A program made the position numbers and the translations under genes. Shown here in pieces: positions 47,198 to 56,402 of a stretch of DNA of 64,000 nt. The stretch comes from JABURQ01 sp029243145 (lineage in GTDB: Bacteria > Planctomycetota > Planctomycetia > Planctomycetales > Planctomycetaceae): the NCBI GenBank assembly GCA_965660145.1, contig CBFHYX010000001.1:372001-436000 (forward strand), read 5' to 3'. Every line of letters starts with the position of its first letter. Within the stretch, counting starts at the first letter, position 1. Below the pieces are notes generated by a model. The model was not told the origin of the DNA. It saw only the letters and a program-made list of their open reading frames with translations, and did no database searches.

Positions 47198-49327
47198 TTA
47201 TTCATCCGCTTGCGCGGGAAGAATGGTCCCTTGATCCCGAACCATTCTCTTCCAACGATTCATCCAGGCACGTCTATGAGTCGGCGTGATTAGCGCTTTG
47301 TAACTTTCTTCCAACCCCGTCAATCTCGCCATTTCCAAGAATGCAAGTTCACTGAGAATCGGGCGATCGTGATCCAGAAGTGCGATCAACGACTGTGAAG
47401 CGATAGGATCGCGTGCGTCATCGGTGGAGAACCCCCACAATAATCGATCCAACTGATCCGCATCATCCCCGGGAAACGACAATTCCAGACGAGAAAGATA
47501 TTCTTCGCGCTGTTCAGGATGACGTGGCAACCACAGACGAACTTCGCTGGCCGCCGCCAATCGTGCATCTTCAAATTCGCTGACTCGCATCGTCTTGATG
47601 AGATCCTGAACATGGTCAATCAGTCCCAGGCAAATCACCGTGTACTGAGCCATTCGTGGACGTGGATCCTCCAATAACGATTCCAGACTTTCTGCCGCAG
47701 GAAGATCGGGACGAAACCGAGTCGCGAACTCATCGATATACATCTGCTGAATGGTGGAGATGATTCCCGATTCCGGTTTCATCCAGTCGGGAGTCAAATC
47801 ATAAGGCTGAACCATCTCTGGTTTCAGCATTCCGGGGATCGAAAAGTCCACAGCCGGGACAGCAGGATCGGCACTTGGCTGCATCGAGCGAGTGGGATCG
47901 TGCAGCACAATCTCTTGCCCTTCTGACAATGTGATTTGGCCTGTTTCACTCGCGAGACGGACGGCTCCGCTCGTCACAATGACTGTTAATCGAAAGTAGT
48001 TTTCAGGCAACGATCGTTCCGCTCCATAAACTTGAAGAGGTTTCAGCTCGATACCAACTCGTGTGCCAGCCTGATTCAATTCAAAACGCCAATCGAGTGT
48101 CCCGGTTTTGCACGCAAAAGGGGTCGGTTGCGGATTGAGCGCCTCCAGCACAATTCGTCCTTCGTGGAGCCTGACTCCTAAATCAGCCGCTTGAGAATTG
48201 GTCATCAATTCGGCTTTCGTACCACCCTTCAAATCAAGTAAGGGGGCCTCGTTCCGCATTTCAAGAATGGCAGAGAAGGGTACCGGCACAACCAGAGAAG
48301 TTTCCTCCAACAGTTCCAGTTCATAAGGAACCGGATACCAGCCTCGTTTTGTTTCATCAAACGACAAGAGGATGCCCGCTGTGGAACGATACCGCCCTAC
48401 GGCTTTGCGTTCAGCAGGTTTCCCCGGTTGAGGTGGAACGGGGACTTCGGGTTGAGGAGCGGGAGATTCGGGAACATTTCCCGCAGGTTTCTCGGTGGGA
48501 TTATTGGCCACGACGGGAGTTGACCCGTCGGTCGTCGCGGCGATCGTCGCGCCCTCGGGTTCAGGCATGTCGGGCGGTGGTGGAGGATCGATACCTTGTT
48601 CGGGATCGCCCGGCTCGGCAGAGATTGAAACGGTATCTGGTTCTTGTTTTTGCTGTGGGACAAAGTCAGGAGCTTGACCGTTCTCTTCAATTTCGTCCGG
48701 GTCAGCGGCGGCAATGGTCATCCCGTTCTCACCATCTCCGGGGGCTGCCGCAAAAAAGTTCAAAGAGGGGTCGAAACGAATCAAAGCAACCCACATTCCG
48801 ATGAGCACGACAGGGATCAAAAGCGGCAATGCAGACTGCCAACGCGAATTCCGTTGCAGGTGAGCTGGAAATGGCGTCGGCTCGACTTGTTCCACGGGAG
48901 CGGGTGCGACAGTGACAGGCATCGGGATGTCGGACTTCGCGACCGTCCCGTCATCGGCGAGTGCAAACATTCGCTCTCGACTTGACTGGCTGATCTCAAT
49001 GGGCTCTCCCAAAACAAGCGTGAGAATCTGATGACAGGCGGCAACTTCCGCCAGATGAGCATCAGAACCAAGACAAACACGCTCCACATCGGCCACTTCC
49101 TGAGGAGTCAATGATCCATCGAGGTACTCGGCCACCAAATTCGGATCGAGCCCCGTTTCATTCAAATCTTCCGCAGAAAGACGACGGCGTCGCATCACCT
49201 CCCGGATTCTTTGAGCGAGCGAAGTAGCGACGGGACTCTCGGCAATTTTCTGCCCAATTTCTTTGGATTCAGCAGGCTTTAGTTCGTCTTCCAAATAGGC
49301 CAAAAGTGTTCGTAATGTGAGTCTCAT
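47198..49327 (-). CDS. FecR/anti-sigma-like membrane protein
   Basis: 709 residues. The cytoplasmic N-terminus contains two similar helical modules (LLAYLEDELKPAESKEI near 8, VAEYLDGSLTPQEVADVERV near 66) with the YLD-x2-L-x-P-x-E layout of anti-sigma zinc-finger domains but without the Cys/His ligands. One membrane segment (about 165-185: LPLLIPVVLIGMWVALIRF) and a long Pro/Glu-rich stretch (about 220-310) follow. Residues about 345-500 resemble a FecR-type domain (LHEGRIVLEAL, VTSGAVRLASETGQITLSEG). The remainder is helical and HEAT-like. An anti-sigma or surface-sensing function is inferred; no sigma gene is adjacent. Confidence 0.65.
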   Translation of the reverse strand: MRLTLRTLLAYLEDELKPAESKEIGQKIAESPVATSLAQRIREVMRRRRLSAEDLNETGLDPNLVAEYLDGSLTPQEVADVERVCLGSDAHLAEVAACHQILTLVLGEPIEISQSSRERMFALADDGTVAKSDIPMPVTVAPAPVEQVEPTPFPAHLQRNSRWQSALPLLIPVVLIGMWVALIRFDPSLNFFAAAPGDGENGMTIAAADPDEIEENGQAPDFVPQQKQEPDTVSISAEPGDPEQGIDPPPPPDMPEPEGATIAATTDGSTPVVANNPTEKPAGNVPESPAPQPEVPVPPQPGKPAERKAVGRYRSTAGILLSFDETKRGWYPVPYELELLEETSLVVPVPFSAILEMRNEAPLLDLKGGTKAELMTNSQAADLGVRLHEGRIVLEALNPQPTPFACKTGTLDWRFELNQAGTRVGIELKPLQVYGAERSLPENYFRLTVIVTSGAVRLASETGQITLSEGQEIVLHDPTRSMQPSADPAVPAVDFSIPGMLKPEMVQPYDLTPDWMKPESGIISTIQQMYIDEFATRFRPDLPAAESLESLLEDPRPRMAQYTVICLGLIDHVQDLIKTMRVSEFEDARLAAASEVRLWLPRHPEQREEYLSRLELSFPGDDADQLDRLLWGFSTDDARDPIASQSLIALLDHDRPILSELAFLEMARLTGLEESYKALITPTHRRAWMNRWKRMVRDQGTILPAQADE

Positions 49328-49482
49328 TATATGCTTACCTGTTGATGGGTAATGTTTTGATTCATGATTTCCAAAGGGATTTCCTGCTTCGATCCTGATA
49401 AACTGAGTGACCAGGCATCGACTCCGTCATGAGTATATGTGGGAGTCGGACGACGATATCTTGCCGCAATCAGGGAAGAAAA

Positions 49483-50367
49483 ATGATTTTCTCGAAAAAT
49501 AGATTCGCCATCTGGTTGCTTTGCAGTCTGGGACCGATCATTGGCGGTCTACTTGATTCTGACGCCGGTGCAAGCTGCCAGAAGACGAAAGCCAAAGACC
49601 CTCTCCCCAAACGGATTGTGCTGTTGTGGCAAGGCCCTGATGGACACAAACCAACGACACACGAGTTTGAAGGGGGCATTCGCTTACTTGGCAATATGTT
49701 GCAACGACATACGGCGCATCATGTGATCCTTTCCAAGGCCGACGACAAATGGGAAGAAGGCCCAGAACTGCTGGAACGTGCTGACACGGTTGTCTTGTTC
49801 ATCTCACAAGGCTCGCGCTGGATTCAACAAACACCCGCGCGGTTAAAACTGTTTCAGGACTATGCACACCGGGGAGGAGGGCTGGTCGCTTTCCATTGGG
49901 CCATCGGGAGTAAGGCCGATGAAGATATTTCCGCCTTTCTTCCGTTACTTGGTGCGACTCATGGCGGAAAAGATCGAAAGTACGACTTCTTGAAAACTCG
50001 GTTCCGCCCCACCACAGAGAATCATCCGATCCAAAATGGATTGCGTCCTCTCGAAATCGAAGATGAATTTTACTACAACCTCAAGCAATTCAAATCGCCC
50101 TCACCCATTATCCCCATCATGGAATCGAAAATGAAAGAGGGCTGGTCTATGACCGCCTGGGCTTGGGAACGCCCGCAAGGAGGGCGTTCTTTCGGCTTCA
50201 GCGGTCTACACTATCACGGAAACTGGAGTGAGGAGGTCTACCGTAGACTCATCTTGCAAGGTATCCTGTGGACGCTGGGAGAAGAGATTCCCAAAGAGGG
50301 CGTCAATGTTAGCATTAAAAAAGAGTGGCTAACACTGCCCGAACCATCCAAGCAGAATTCCAATTGA
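49483..50367 (+). CDS. ThuA-like domain exported protein
   Basis: 294 residues from ATG 49483, which follows AGGGAAGA and begins a signal sequence (NRFAIWLLCSLGPIIGGLL). The longer reading from 49429 lacks a ribosome site. The ThuA-like fold is seen in RIVLLWQGPDGHKP, ADTVVLFISQGSRW, GGGLVAFHWAIG and YHGNWSEEVYRRLILQGILW. Sugar-related activity is inferred from the family only. It precedes the methyltransferase gene by 39 bases, which may be accidental. Confidence 0.85.
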   Translation: MIFSKNRFAIWLLCSLGPIIGGLLDSDAGASCQKTKAKDPLPKRIVLLWQGPDGHKPTTHEFEGGIRLLGNMLQRHTAHHVILSKADDKWEEGPELLERADTVVLFISQGSRWIQQTPARLKLFQDYAHRGGGLVAFHWAIGSKADEDISAFLPLLGATHGGKDRKYDFLKTRFRPTTENHPIQNGLRPLEIEDEFYYNLKQFKSPSPIIPIMESKMKEGWSMTAWAWERPQGGRSFGFSGLHYHGNWSEEVYRRLILQGILWTLGEEIPKEGVNVSIKKEWLTLPEPSKQNSN

Positions 50368-50406
50368 CCGGATTCTCGATTCAAAGCCCAATGCAGGGAG
50401 GCTACT

Positions 50407-52203
50407 GTGGCCAAGAAGAATAAGAAAACCTCGAAAAATAAATTGAACGGCAAAACCAAGAAGTCCAAGACTCAAGCAGTTGCCTCTCTGAATACAATAC
50501 AAACAGGCGATTGCATTGAAATGATGCGGGCCTTGCCCGAGGGATCCATCGACCTGGCGTTTGCCGATCCACCGTTCAACATCGGTTACAAATACGATGT
50601 CTATGATGACCGCAAGTCAGTTGACGACTATCTCGAATGGTCGAAGCAATGGATGTCTGAAGTCCATCGATTGCTCAAAGATGATGGCGCTTTCTGGTTG
50701 GCCATCGGAGACGACTTTGCTGCGGAACTCAAAATCCTCGCGAATCAAATCGGCTTCCACTCGCGTAATTGGGTGATCTGGTACTACACATTCGGCGTGC
50801 ATTGTGAGTCCAAATTCACACGTTCGCATACCCATCTACTCTACTTCGTCAAGAACCCCAAAGAGTTCACGTTCAATCGTGACGCGATTGCCGTCCCTTC
50901 GGCGCGGCAACTTGTCTACAACGACAAACGCGCCAACCCCAAAGGTCGTGTCCCGGATGACACCTGGATCCTCAGGCCACAAGACTGTCAGGACGGTTTC
51001 AATCCTGATGAAAATTGCTGGTACTTCCCCCGTGTTGCCGGGACGTTCAAAGAACGAGCCGGTTTTCATGGGTGCCAAATGCCCGAACAATTGCTCGGTC
51101 GCATTATCCGCTGCTGCTCAAGAGCCGGCGAGACGGTCTTCGACCCTTTTTCTGGCAGCGCGAGTACCAGCGTGGTGGCCAAGAAACTGCATCGTCATTT
51201 TCTGACGATGGAACTTTCTGAAGAATACGCCGAGAAGGGACAAGAACGAATCGCTGCCGTTCAACCGGGCGATCCACTCGACGGAGCAGAAGATCCCAAG
51301 TTGTCCGCACCTGTCACTTATCCCGTTGATGGTCGTGGAAAGCAGAAAACTCAAGTGACCAACAAACCCGTGACCGACAAGCAACTGAAAGAATCGTTTG
51401 ACGCAGAACTGATTGCCGCGTTTGCGGAAGCTCATGAGGGATACTCGGTGGACCGTCTCGTTCTCGATCCAAAACTCAATCAAGCGTTTCTCGATAGTTG
51501 TTTACGAAAAAGTCTGGAAGGAACTCCGCTCGACCTAAATCGTTATTTGTTCCGGTTGAGAAAGTCTGGGAAAATCAAATCAGCCGGCATCGAAACAGAG
51601 AATCGCACCAGTTATTCTTGGGACGAACTCGACAATTATTTGGATGCTGCCGAGATTGCCTGGAAACTCATCGTCGACGAACATCGAGTCAGCTTGGATG
51701 ATCTATTTTGTGATCCCGTTTTGGCCGCCGAGTTTGATCGGACGGCTGCTCAATTCGCTCCCGGTTTTCAATCCATCGACTATCGTTGGGCGGCATTGAC
51801 CGTCCGAAAACAATCCAAATTAGCGCGATCACGGGCCGAAAAAATGGCACGCGAACAAAACTCCACAAAACTCGAAACCGGAAAACCCATCAAACTGGAA
51901 AAGCTCAACTTAGAAGACTGCGACAGCACTCCTGGCTTGTATGTCATTCAAACTGGCAAGAAACAGTTATATGTTGGCGAGACTCTGAATTTGAAAGAGC
52001 GACTCAAGCGTTCCTTCTTTGGCAAGCAAAGCGGCAAGAACGCTTGGCTATCGCAGGGTGATTCTCTGAAAATCGCCTTCCCCAAGGTCACCGTCAAATC
52101 GAAGTCGACCTCTCATGTTGCCAATGAATTACTCGGCTATCAAAGCTTCATGATTGCCGAGTACACGCCAAAGCTGAATGCTTTGAATCAGGTAGTCTCT
52201 TGA
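50407..52203 (+). CDS. Beta-class DNA methyltransferase fused to GIY-YIG domain
   Basis: 598 residues from a GTG start with CAGGGAGG 6 bases upstream. A Lys-rich tail (1-25) precedes the methyltransferase domain. Catalytic motif IV is DPPF (54-57), and the SAM-binding motif I FDPFSG (245-250) comes after it, the beta-class order of N6-adenine/N4-cytosine enzymes. The target-recognition region lies between. Residues about 325-470 form a helical region with no recognised family. Residues 509-595 resemble a GIY-YIG nuclease: GLYVI (510-514), YVGET (522-526), R532 or R535, and N591 in TPKLNAL. By spacing, the catalytic Glu should be residue 579, which is Gln. The protein may be a single-chain modifying enzyme with a DNA-binding, possibly inactive, nuclease domain. 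No separate restriction gene is nearby. Confidence 0.88.
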   Translation: MAKKNKKTSKNKLNGKTKKSKTQAVASLNTIQTGDCIEMMRALPEGSIDLAFADPPFNIGYKYDVYDDRKSVDDYLEWSKQWMSEVHRLLKDDGAFWLAIGDDFAAELKILANQIGFHSRNWVIWYYTFGVHCESKFTRSHTHLLYFVKNPKEFTFNRDAIAVPSARQLVYNDKRANPKGRVPDDTWILRPQDCQDGFNPDENCWYFPRVAGTFKERAGFHGCQMPEQLLGRIIRCCSRAGETVFDPFSGSASTSVVAKKLHRHFLTMELSEEYAEKGQERIAAVQPGDPLDGAEDPKLSAPVTYPVDGRGKQKTQVTNKPVTDKQLKESFDAELIAAFAEAHEGYSVDRLVLDPKLNQAFLDSCLRKSLEGTPLDLNRYLFRLRKSGKIKSAGIETENRTSYSWDELDNYLDAAEIAWKLIVDEHRVSLDDLFCDPVLAAEFDRTAAQFAPGFQSIDYRWAALTVRKQSKLARSRAEKMAREQNSTKLETGKPIKLEKLNLEDCDSTPGLYVIQTGKKQLYVGETLNLKERLKRSFFGKQSGKNAWLSQGDSLKIAFPKVTVKSKSTSHVANELLGYQSFMIAEYTPKLNALNQVVS

Positions 52204-52211
52204 TTTGGCGC

Positions 52212-52250
52212 AAAAAAAACGATCGGTTCAATTCCTGAAGGACCGATCGT
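52212..52250 (-). terminator. Terminator of the sigma-factor gene
   Basis: Read on the minus strand, ACGATCGGT and ACCGATCGT form a 9-bp stem (arms 52242-52250 and 52219-52227) with a 14-base loop, followed by eight T residues (52212-52219). It lies just past the stop of the sigma-factor gene. Confidence 0.88.
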
Positions 52251-52272
52251 CGGTATTCGCAACGGGTGTTGA

Positions 52273-53298
52273 TCAGGCAGTTGCCGACGCGGGCAGGTTA
52301 TCGATCATCTGCAGAATAATTTGCTGCCCAAGCAGAACTTCCTGTAATTTTTCGACAGCCGATATTTGCAATTGTCGAACACGTTCTTTACTGATGCCGA
52401 GCTGTTCGCCGACGGATCGCAAAGTCTGACCAGATTCTTGCTCATTGATTCCAAATCTGGCACAGACGATATGTTGCTCACGTTCATCCAATTCGTGTGC
52501 AAAAATTTCCATGACTTTCTGGAATAGCAATACCTGAGTTTTCATTGGCACTTCTTCTTCCTCATTCTCTTGTTCAATGTTACCCAGAAACTCGTTTTGA
52601 TCTCCCGCGATCCGTTGTGCGTTCTTACGACGTTTTTGAATCTGCCGATAGTAATCACGTTGTGTCGCGTGGGTCGCATAGGTGCTGAATCGGAATCCGC
52701 GGGCACAATCAAATTTTTCAGCGGCATTCATTAAGGTGACATTCCCATCGCTGACAAGTTCCTCAAACGTCGAATAATGGTCACAAAACTTTCGAGCCAG
52801 CGAAACAACCAATCGCAGATTGGCTTGAACGATTCGATCGCGGAGTTGTTCCGCACGATTGAGACATTTTTGAATTTCTATCATCAGATGTTTGTCGGGT
52901 TTGTTCACATCGAGTGAGACTTTCAACAAGTTGGCTCGGTACTTCAGAAAATTCATCGCCCAGAACAAATCGTGTTCCTCTTGTGGCGTGAGAAGAGGTG
53001 TCTCATACAATTTGGCGAAGTAAGAGGGAAGATCTTTGGAAGGCTTCACACGCGGCTTTCGCTTGTTGTCGTATTCCGTAACCAGGATGACTTCCATACG
53101 GTCGTAGCTCTCCGAATTTGGAAACTCATCATTGTTGATGAAGTTGATTTCGAGATCGGAGATCTGCTTTGCTTGCTGAAGAAGCTGATCAGAATATTTC
53201 TTCTTCGCTTTGACACCCTTTCGTGCTTGAGTGGATACCGTTCTTGGGCTCGTCATTTTTTGTTTTTTCGTACTCGATGTAGTCGCAGTTGTTGGCAT
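52273..53298 (-). CDS. Divergent sigma-70-family RNA polymerase sigma factor
   Basis: 341 residues from ATG 53298, which has GGAGAAC about 7 bases upstream; a start 19 codons earlier is less likely. Region 1.2 is seen in LLTPQEEHDLFWAMNFLKYR, region 2 in IVQANLRLVVSLARKFCDHY and ELVSDGNVTLMNAAEKFD, and region 4 with its helix-turn-helix in LRSVGEQLGISKERVRQLQI. The stretch between them is acidic (EQENEEEEVP) and too short for a full region 3. In region 2.3 the sequence FSTYATHATQRDYYRQ has His-Ala where most primary sigmas have the two tryptophans that aid promoter melting. It is probably an alternative or planctomycete-specific sigma with its own promoter preference. Confidence 0.9.
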   Translation of the reverse strand: MPTTATTSSTKKQKMTSPRTVSTQARKGVKAKKKYSDQLLQQAKQISDLEINFINNDEFPNSESYDRMEVILVTEYDNKRKPRVKPSKDLPSYFAKLYETPLLTPQEEHDLFWAMNFLKYRANLLKVSLDVNKPDKHLMIEIQKCLNRAEQLRDRIVQANLRLVVSLARKFCDHYSTFEELVSDGNVTLMNAAEKFDCARGFRFSTYATHATQRDYYRQIQKRRKNAQRIAGDQNEFLGNIEQENEEEEVPMKTQVLLFQKVMEIFAHELDEREQHIVCARFGINEQESGQTLRSVGEQLGISKERVRQLQISAVEKLQEVLLGQQIILQMIDNLPASATA

Positions 53299-53655
53299 GA
53301 AAAGTTCTCCAAGAATTGAAAGGCGTGATTCGTAAATAATTTTCGAGACGAACAATAAAGTCCAAAACGTTCATTTCTTAACAATATACGAAGATGACAA
53401 ACTAGGGAATCCACAAAACGGTCAAATCGTCCATTTTTTTACAATAACCACTAAATAATACTTATTATCGCGTTATAAAGTCGTATATCTGGGTCTCACT
53501 TCGTGGTTCCAACCGTATCTGCACACCCTAAATAACATTCATATCGTTCATTTCTGAAAATATTTTGAGAATTCTGCAGAAACGAGCTCAAAAATTCTTA
53601 GAGCGCAGCCGAAAACACGGCGAATCTAACCAATAAACGCCGGTCGAGAACTGAC
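53299..53655. promoter_or_regulatory. AT-rich control region of the sigma-factor gene with three direct repeats
   Basis: This 357-base gap is much richer in A and T than its surroundings. It contains three imperfect copies of a cgttcatttcttaacaata-like motif beginning at 53368, 53428 and 53545. The first two are exactly 60 bases apart. Because both flanking genes (sigma factor and prs) run on the minus strand, the repeats lie in the likely promoter region of the sigma gene. An operator or autoregulatory role is inference. Confidence 0.45.
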
Positions 53656-54603
53656 CTAATCGAAGAGATAGCTGACCGATTCATTGCGGTGAATTCGTCG
53701 AATCGCTTCGCCTAACAAGGGAGCGATGGAGACAACACGCAAGTTCGGGAGCGATTGTTCATGTGACAAGGTTAGACTGTTCGTCACGACCACTTCTTTG
53801 ATGGGAGCCTTTTGCAATCTTTCTGTCGCCGGGCCACAAAAAACTGCGTGAGAGGCAGAAACGTAGATGTCTTTCGCACCATGTTTATGGGCAACTTCTG
53901 CCGCTCCACAGATCGAGCCAGCTGTTGTGATCATGTCGTCGAACATAAGCACCGTTTTTCCCTCGATGGGACCACCGATTAGATTGGCTTGCTTGGTTTC
54001 TGTCGCAGAAGATCGGCGTTTGTCGACAATTGCAAAAGAGCCTCCCAGGTGGTCGAGATGCTGCAAAGAACGTTTAATACTTCCCTCATCAGGCGAGACG
54101 ATCACCAAGTCTTCCTCGGGGATTCCGAGTGATTTGAAGTACTCGTCGACAACCGGTGCGGCATACAGGTGATCCACCGGAAGGTCAAAAAAACCTTGAA
54201 TTTGAGCCGCGTGTAAATCCATGGTCAAAACGCGGTCCGCTCCCGCTTCAACAATCAAATTTGCCACCATTTTCGCCGTAATGGGGACACGGCCCGAATC
54301 TTTACGGTCCTGGCGAGCATATCCAAAATAGGGAATGACGGCAGTGATTCTTGCGGCAGAAGCTCTGCGGACCGCATCCATCAGAATCAATAACTCCATC
54401 AGCGATTCATTGACGGGTGGACCTGTTGGCTGAACGAGAAAAACATCACAACCGCGGACATTCTGTTCCAACTGCACAAAGATTTCGCCATCCGGGAAAT
54501 TGCTGATATCAACACGCCCCAGATCGACTCCGAGATAGTCGGAAATCTCTTGAGCAAGCGGTTGATTTGTGCGTCCGCCGAGAATGGTCAAGTTTTCGTA
54601 CAT
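53656..54603 (-). CDS. prs: Ribose-phosphate pyrophosphokinase
   Basis: 315 residues, the standard size of class I PRPP synthase. It makes phosphoribosyl pyrophosphate from ribose 5-phosphate and ATP for nucleotide, His, Trp and NAD synthesis. Key segments are NFPDGEIFVQLEQNVRG, YFGYARQDRK (ATP and metal contacts), TMDLHAAQIQGFF, the KRR flexible-loop residues in VDKRRSSATE and the PRPP-binding loop MFDDMITTAGSI. It is cytoplasmic and forms hexamers in other bacteria. The polyprenyl synthase and moaC genes lie upstream on the same strand. Confidence 0.97.
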   Translation of the reverse strand: MYENLTILGGRTNQPLAQEISDYLGVDLGRVDISNFPDGEIFVQLEQNVRGCDVFLVQPTGPPVNESLMELLILMDAVRRASAARITAVIPYFGYARQDRKDSGRVPITAKMVANLIVEAGADRVLTMDLHAAQIQGFFDLPVDHLYAAPVVDEYFKSLGIPEEDLVIVSPDEGSIKRSLQHLDHLGGSFAIVDKRRSSATETKQANLIGGPIEGKTVLMFDDMITTAGSICGAAEVAHKHGAKDIYVSASHAVFCGPATERLQKAPIKEVVVTNSLTLSHEQSLPNLRVVSIAPLLGEAIRRIHRNESVSYLFD

Positions 54604-54708
54604 CGACGCGGTCCTGGGTGAAGTCGGATAGAGGTTCTACCTAAAGACCTGTTCTCACCATTCGGGACACGGAAGTCAAGCGTTGATTAAAGAGTCTCAC
54701 TGCGAGGG

Positions 54709-55701
54709 TCAAAAGGAGCGTTGTACGGCAAATTCCGTCAGGTCTTCCAGCAGACGACGTGCCGGGCTATCTGCGAGGCCACTGATAGACACTCTCGCCT
54801 GCTGAGCGAACTCCAAAGCTCGGTGGTGTGCCTCTTCAATCGCATTTCCTGCATTCAACTCATCCCGCAGACTCTGTCGAGACGCCGAATCTCCCTGTTC
54901 CAGCCAAGCCGTCAATTGTTCTCTCTTCTCCGGGGTAGAAGATTGGAGTAAACGAATCAACGGAAGTGTGAGTTTCTGTTTCACAAGATCGCTTCCCAGC
55001 GATTTCCCTGTTTCGTCTTCGTCACCCATCACGTCCAGGACGTCATCCGCAATTTGAAACGCAATTCCTAACGAGCGACCATACTCTCGGAGAGATTGAC
55101 TGACACTCTCGTTGGCTCCTGCATAATGGGCGCCTAACTCTCCACACAGAGCGCAGAGTTCCGCCGTTTTACCATCAATGATCCTCAGATACTGTTCTTC
55201 TGACAGTTCGTGATTTCCGCGTTCATGAATCTGCATCAATTCACCAACACACACTTGATTCGTCGAGGCGCCAATCAACCGACATGCCAAGGTCGTATCG
55301 AGACTGGCTGCCAGATGGAACGCATGTGTGAACAGGTAATCCCCCAACAAAACGCTGGTTTCGTTGTTCCACCGATTATTGATGGTGGCGACGTGTCGGC
55401 GAATATCGGCTTCGTCGAGGATATCATCATGCACGAGAGTCGCCCTGTGAATCATTTCAGTGACGGCAGCGAGAACTGTGTGCTCGGGACGAATCCCCCC
55501 CGCCGCTTGTGCCGAGAGTAAGACGAGAATCGGACGTAACCGTTTCCCTCGAAACTGACTGATATGAGACAGTAGGTCTTTGACGAACGGTTCGGGGTGT
55601 TGCAACTCCTCATCAAACTGCTGTTCGACTCGGATCAGATCGGGACCAATGAGTTCTTCGACCCGACTCAGCAAGTGATGTGCGGTGGCAGGCTGCTTCA
55701 T
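54709..55701 (-). CDS. Polyprenyl diphosphate synthase (trans-isoprenyl type)
   Basis: 330 residues. Both aspartate-rich motifs are present: D92-D93-x2-D96 in LVHDDILDEAD and D219-D220-x2-D223 in FQIADDVLDVMGDE. RGKRLRPIL near residue 51 supplies diphosphate-binding residues. The amino acids before the first motif (TEMIHRATL) are small, as in long-chain enzymes such as octaprenyl or solanesyl synthases that make quinone side chains. Exact chain length cannot be read from sequence by eye. Its ATG overlaps the moaC stop by four bases (ATGA). Confidence 0.92.
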   Translation of the reverse strand: MKQPATAHHLLSRVEELIGPDLIRVEQQFDEELQHPEPFVKDLLSHISQFRGKRLRPILVLLSAQAAGGIRPEHTVLAAVTEMIHRATLVHDDILDEADIRRHVATINNRWNNETSVLLGDYLFTHAFHLAASLDTTLACRLIGASTNQVCVGELMQIHERGNHELSEEQYLRIIDGKTAELCALCGELGAHYAGANESVSQSLREYGRSLGIAFQIADDVLDVMGDEDETGKSLGSDLVKQKLTLPLIRLLQSSTPEKREQLTAWLEQGDSASRQSLRDELNAGNAIEEAHHRALEFAQQARVSISGLADSPARRLLEDLTEFAVQRSF

Positions 55702-56204
55702 GCGGGGTCATGCTCCTCAACAGGCGGTATGGAGGAATGATGAAAATCTCCCGACTTTCCTCCTGATTTTTCCAACAAACGGGCGGGCCCTAATATCATC
55801 CCACGATCAACGGCCTTACACATGTCATACACCGTCAGTGCAGCCACAGAAACGGCAGTCAATGCTTCCATCTCGACACCCGTTTTTCCCGTCAACTTCA
55901 CGGTAGCCGTGATGTGTAACAGGTTTTCGTCATGAGGAGCCAATTCAACCGCCACCGACGATAATACCAACGGGTGGCAGAGTGGAATCAAATCACTCGT
56001 CTTTTTGGCGGCCATAATGCCGGCTAACCGAGCCACTTCCAGCACGTCCCCTTTGGCGAGCTCTTTGTCCAAGATCAGACGCAATGTTTGAGGCTGCATC
56101 CTCACCCAACTCTCCGCACACGCAGAACGAGCGGTTTCCGATTTATCCCCCACATCGACCATGCGGCTGGCACCGGATTCGTCAAAATGTGTGAGATCGG
56201 CCAT
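55698..56204 (-). CDS. moaC: Cyclic pyranopterin monophosphate synthase accessory enzyme
   Basis: 168 residues from ATG 56204, close to the family length; ATG 56213 is three codons earlier. MoaC, with MoaA, converts GTP to cyclic pyranopterin monophosphate, the first step of molybdenum-cofactor synthesis. Family residues are clear: LTHFDESGASRMVDVGDKSE, AGIMAAKKTSDLIPLCHPL (active-site Lys and His), GVEMEALTAVSVAALTVYDM and CKAVDRGM. A MobA-like gene is at 27763-28404. It is probably co-transcribed with the overlapping polyprenyl synthase gene. Confidence 0.95.
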   Translation of the reverse strand: MADLTHFDESGASRMVDVGDKSETARSACAESWVRMQPQTLRLILDKELAKGDVLEVARLAGIMAAKKTSDLIPLCHPLVLSSVAVELAPHDENLLHITATVKLTGKTGVEMEALTAVSVAALTVYDMCKAVDRGMILGPARLLEKSGGKSGDFHHSSIPPVEEHDPA

Positions 56205-56402
56205 AACTGTCATTTTCTCTATGAATTCTTCCGTACAGATTATAAATCGTGATGGAAACAGCGACAAGGCTGTAGCGGTTCGGGAACAACGAATTCCAAA
56301 TGCTTCTACACTTTCAGAATTCACCACCTTACAATTGGTGTCTTGCTTCTGATTGCCTAACCGCCTCGATGAGCCTCAGTTCACCCGAATTCGGAGAGAC
56401 AC

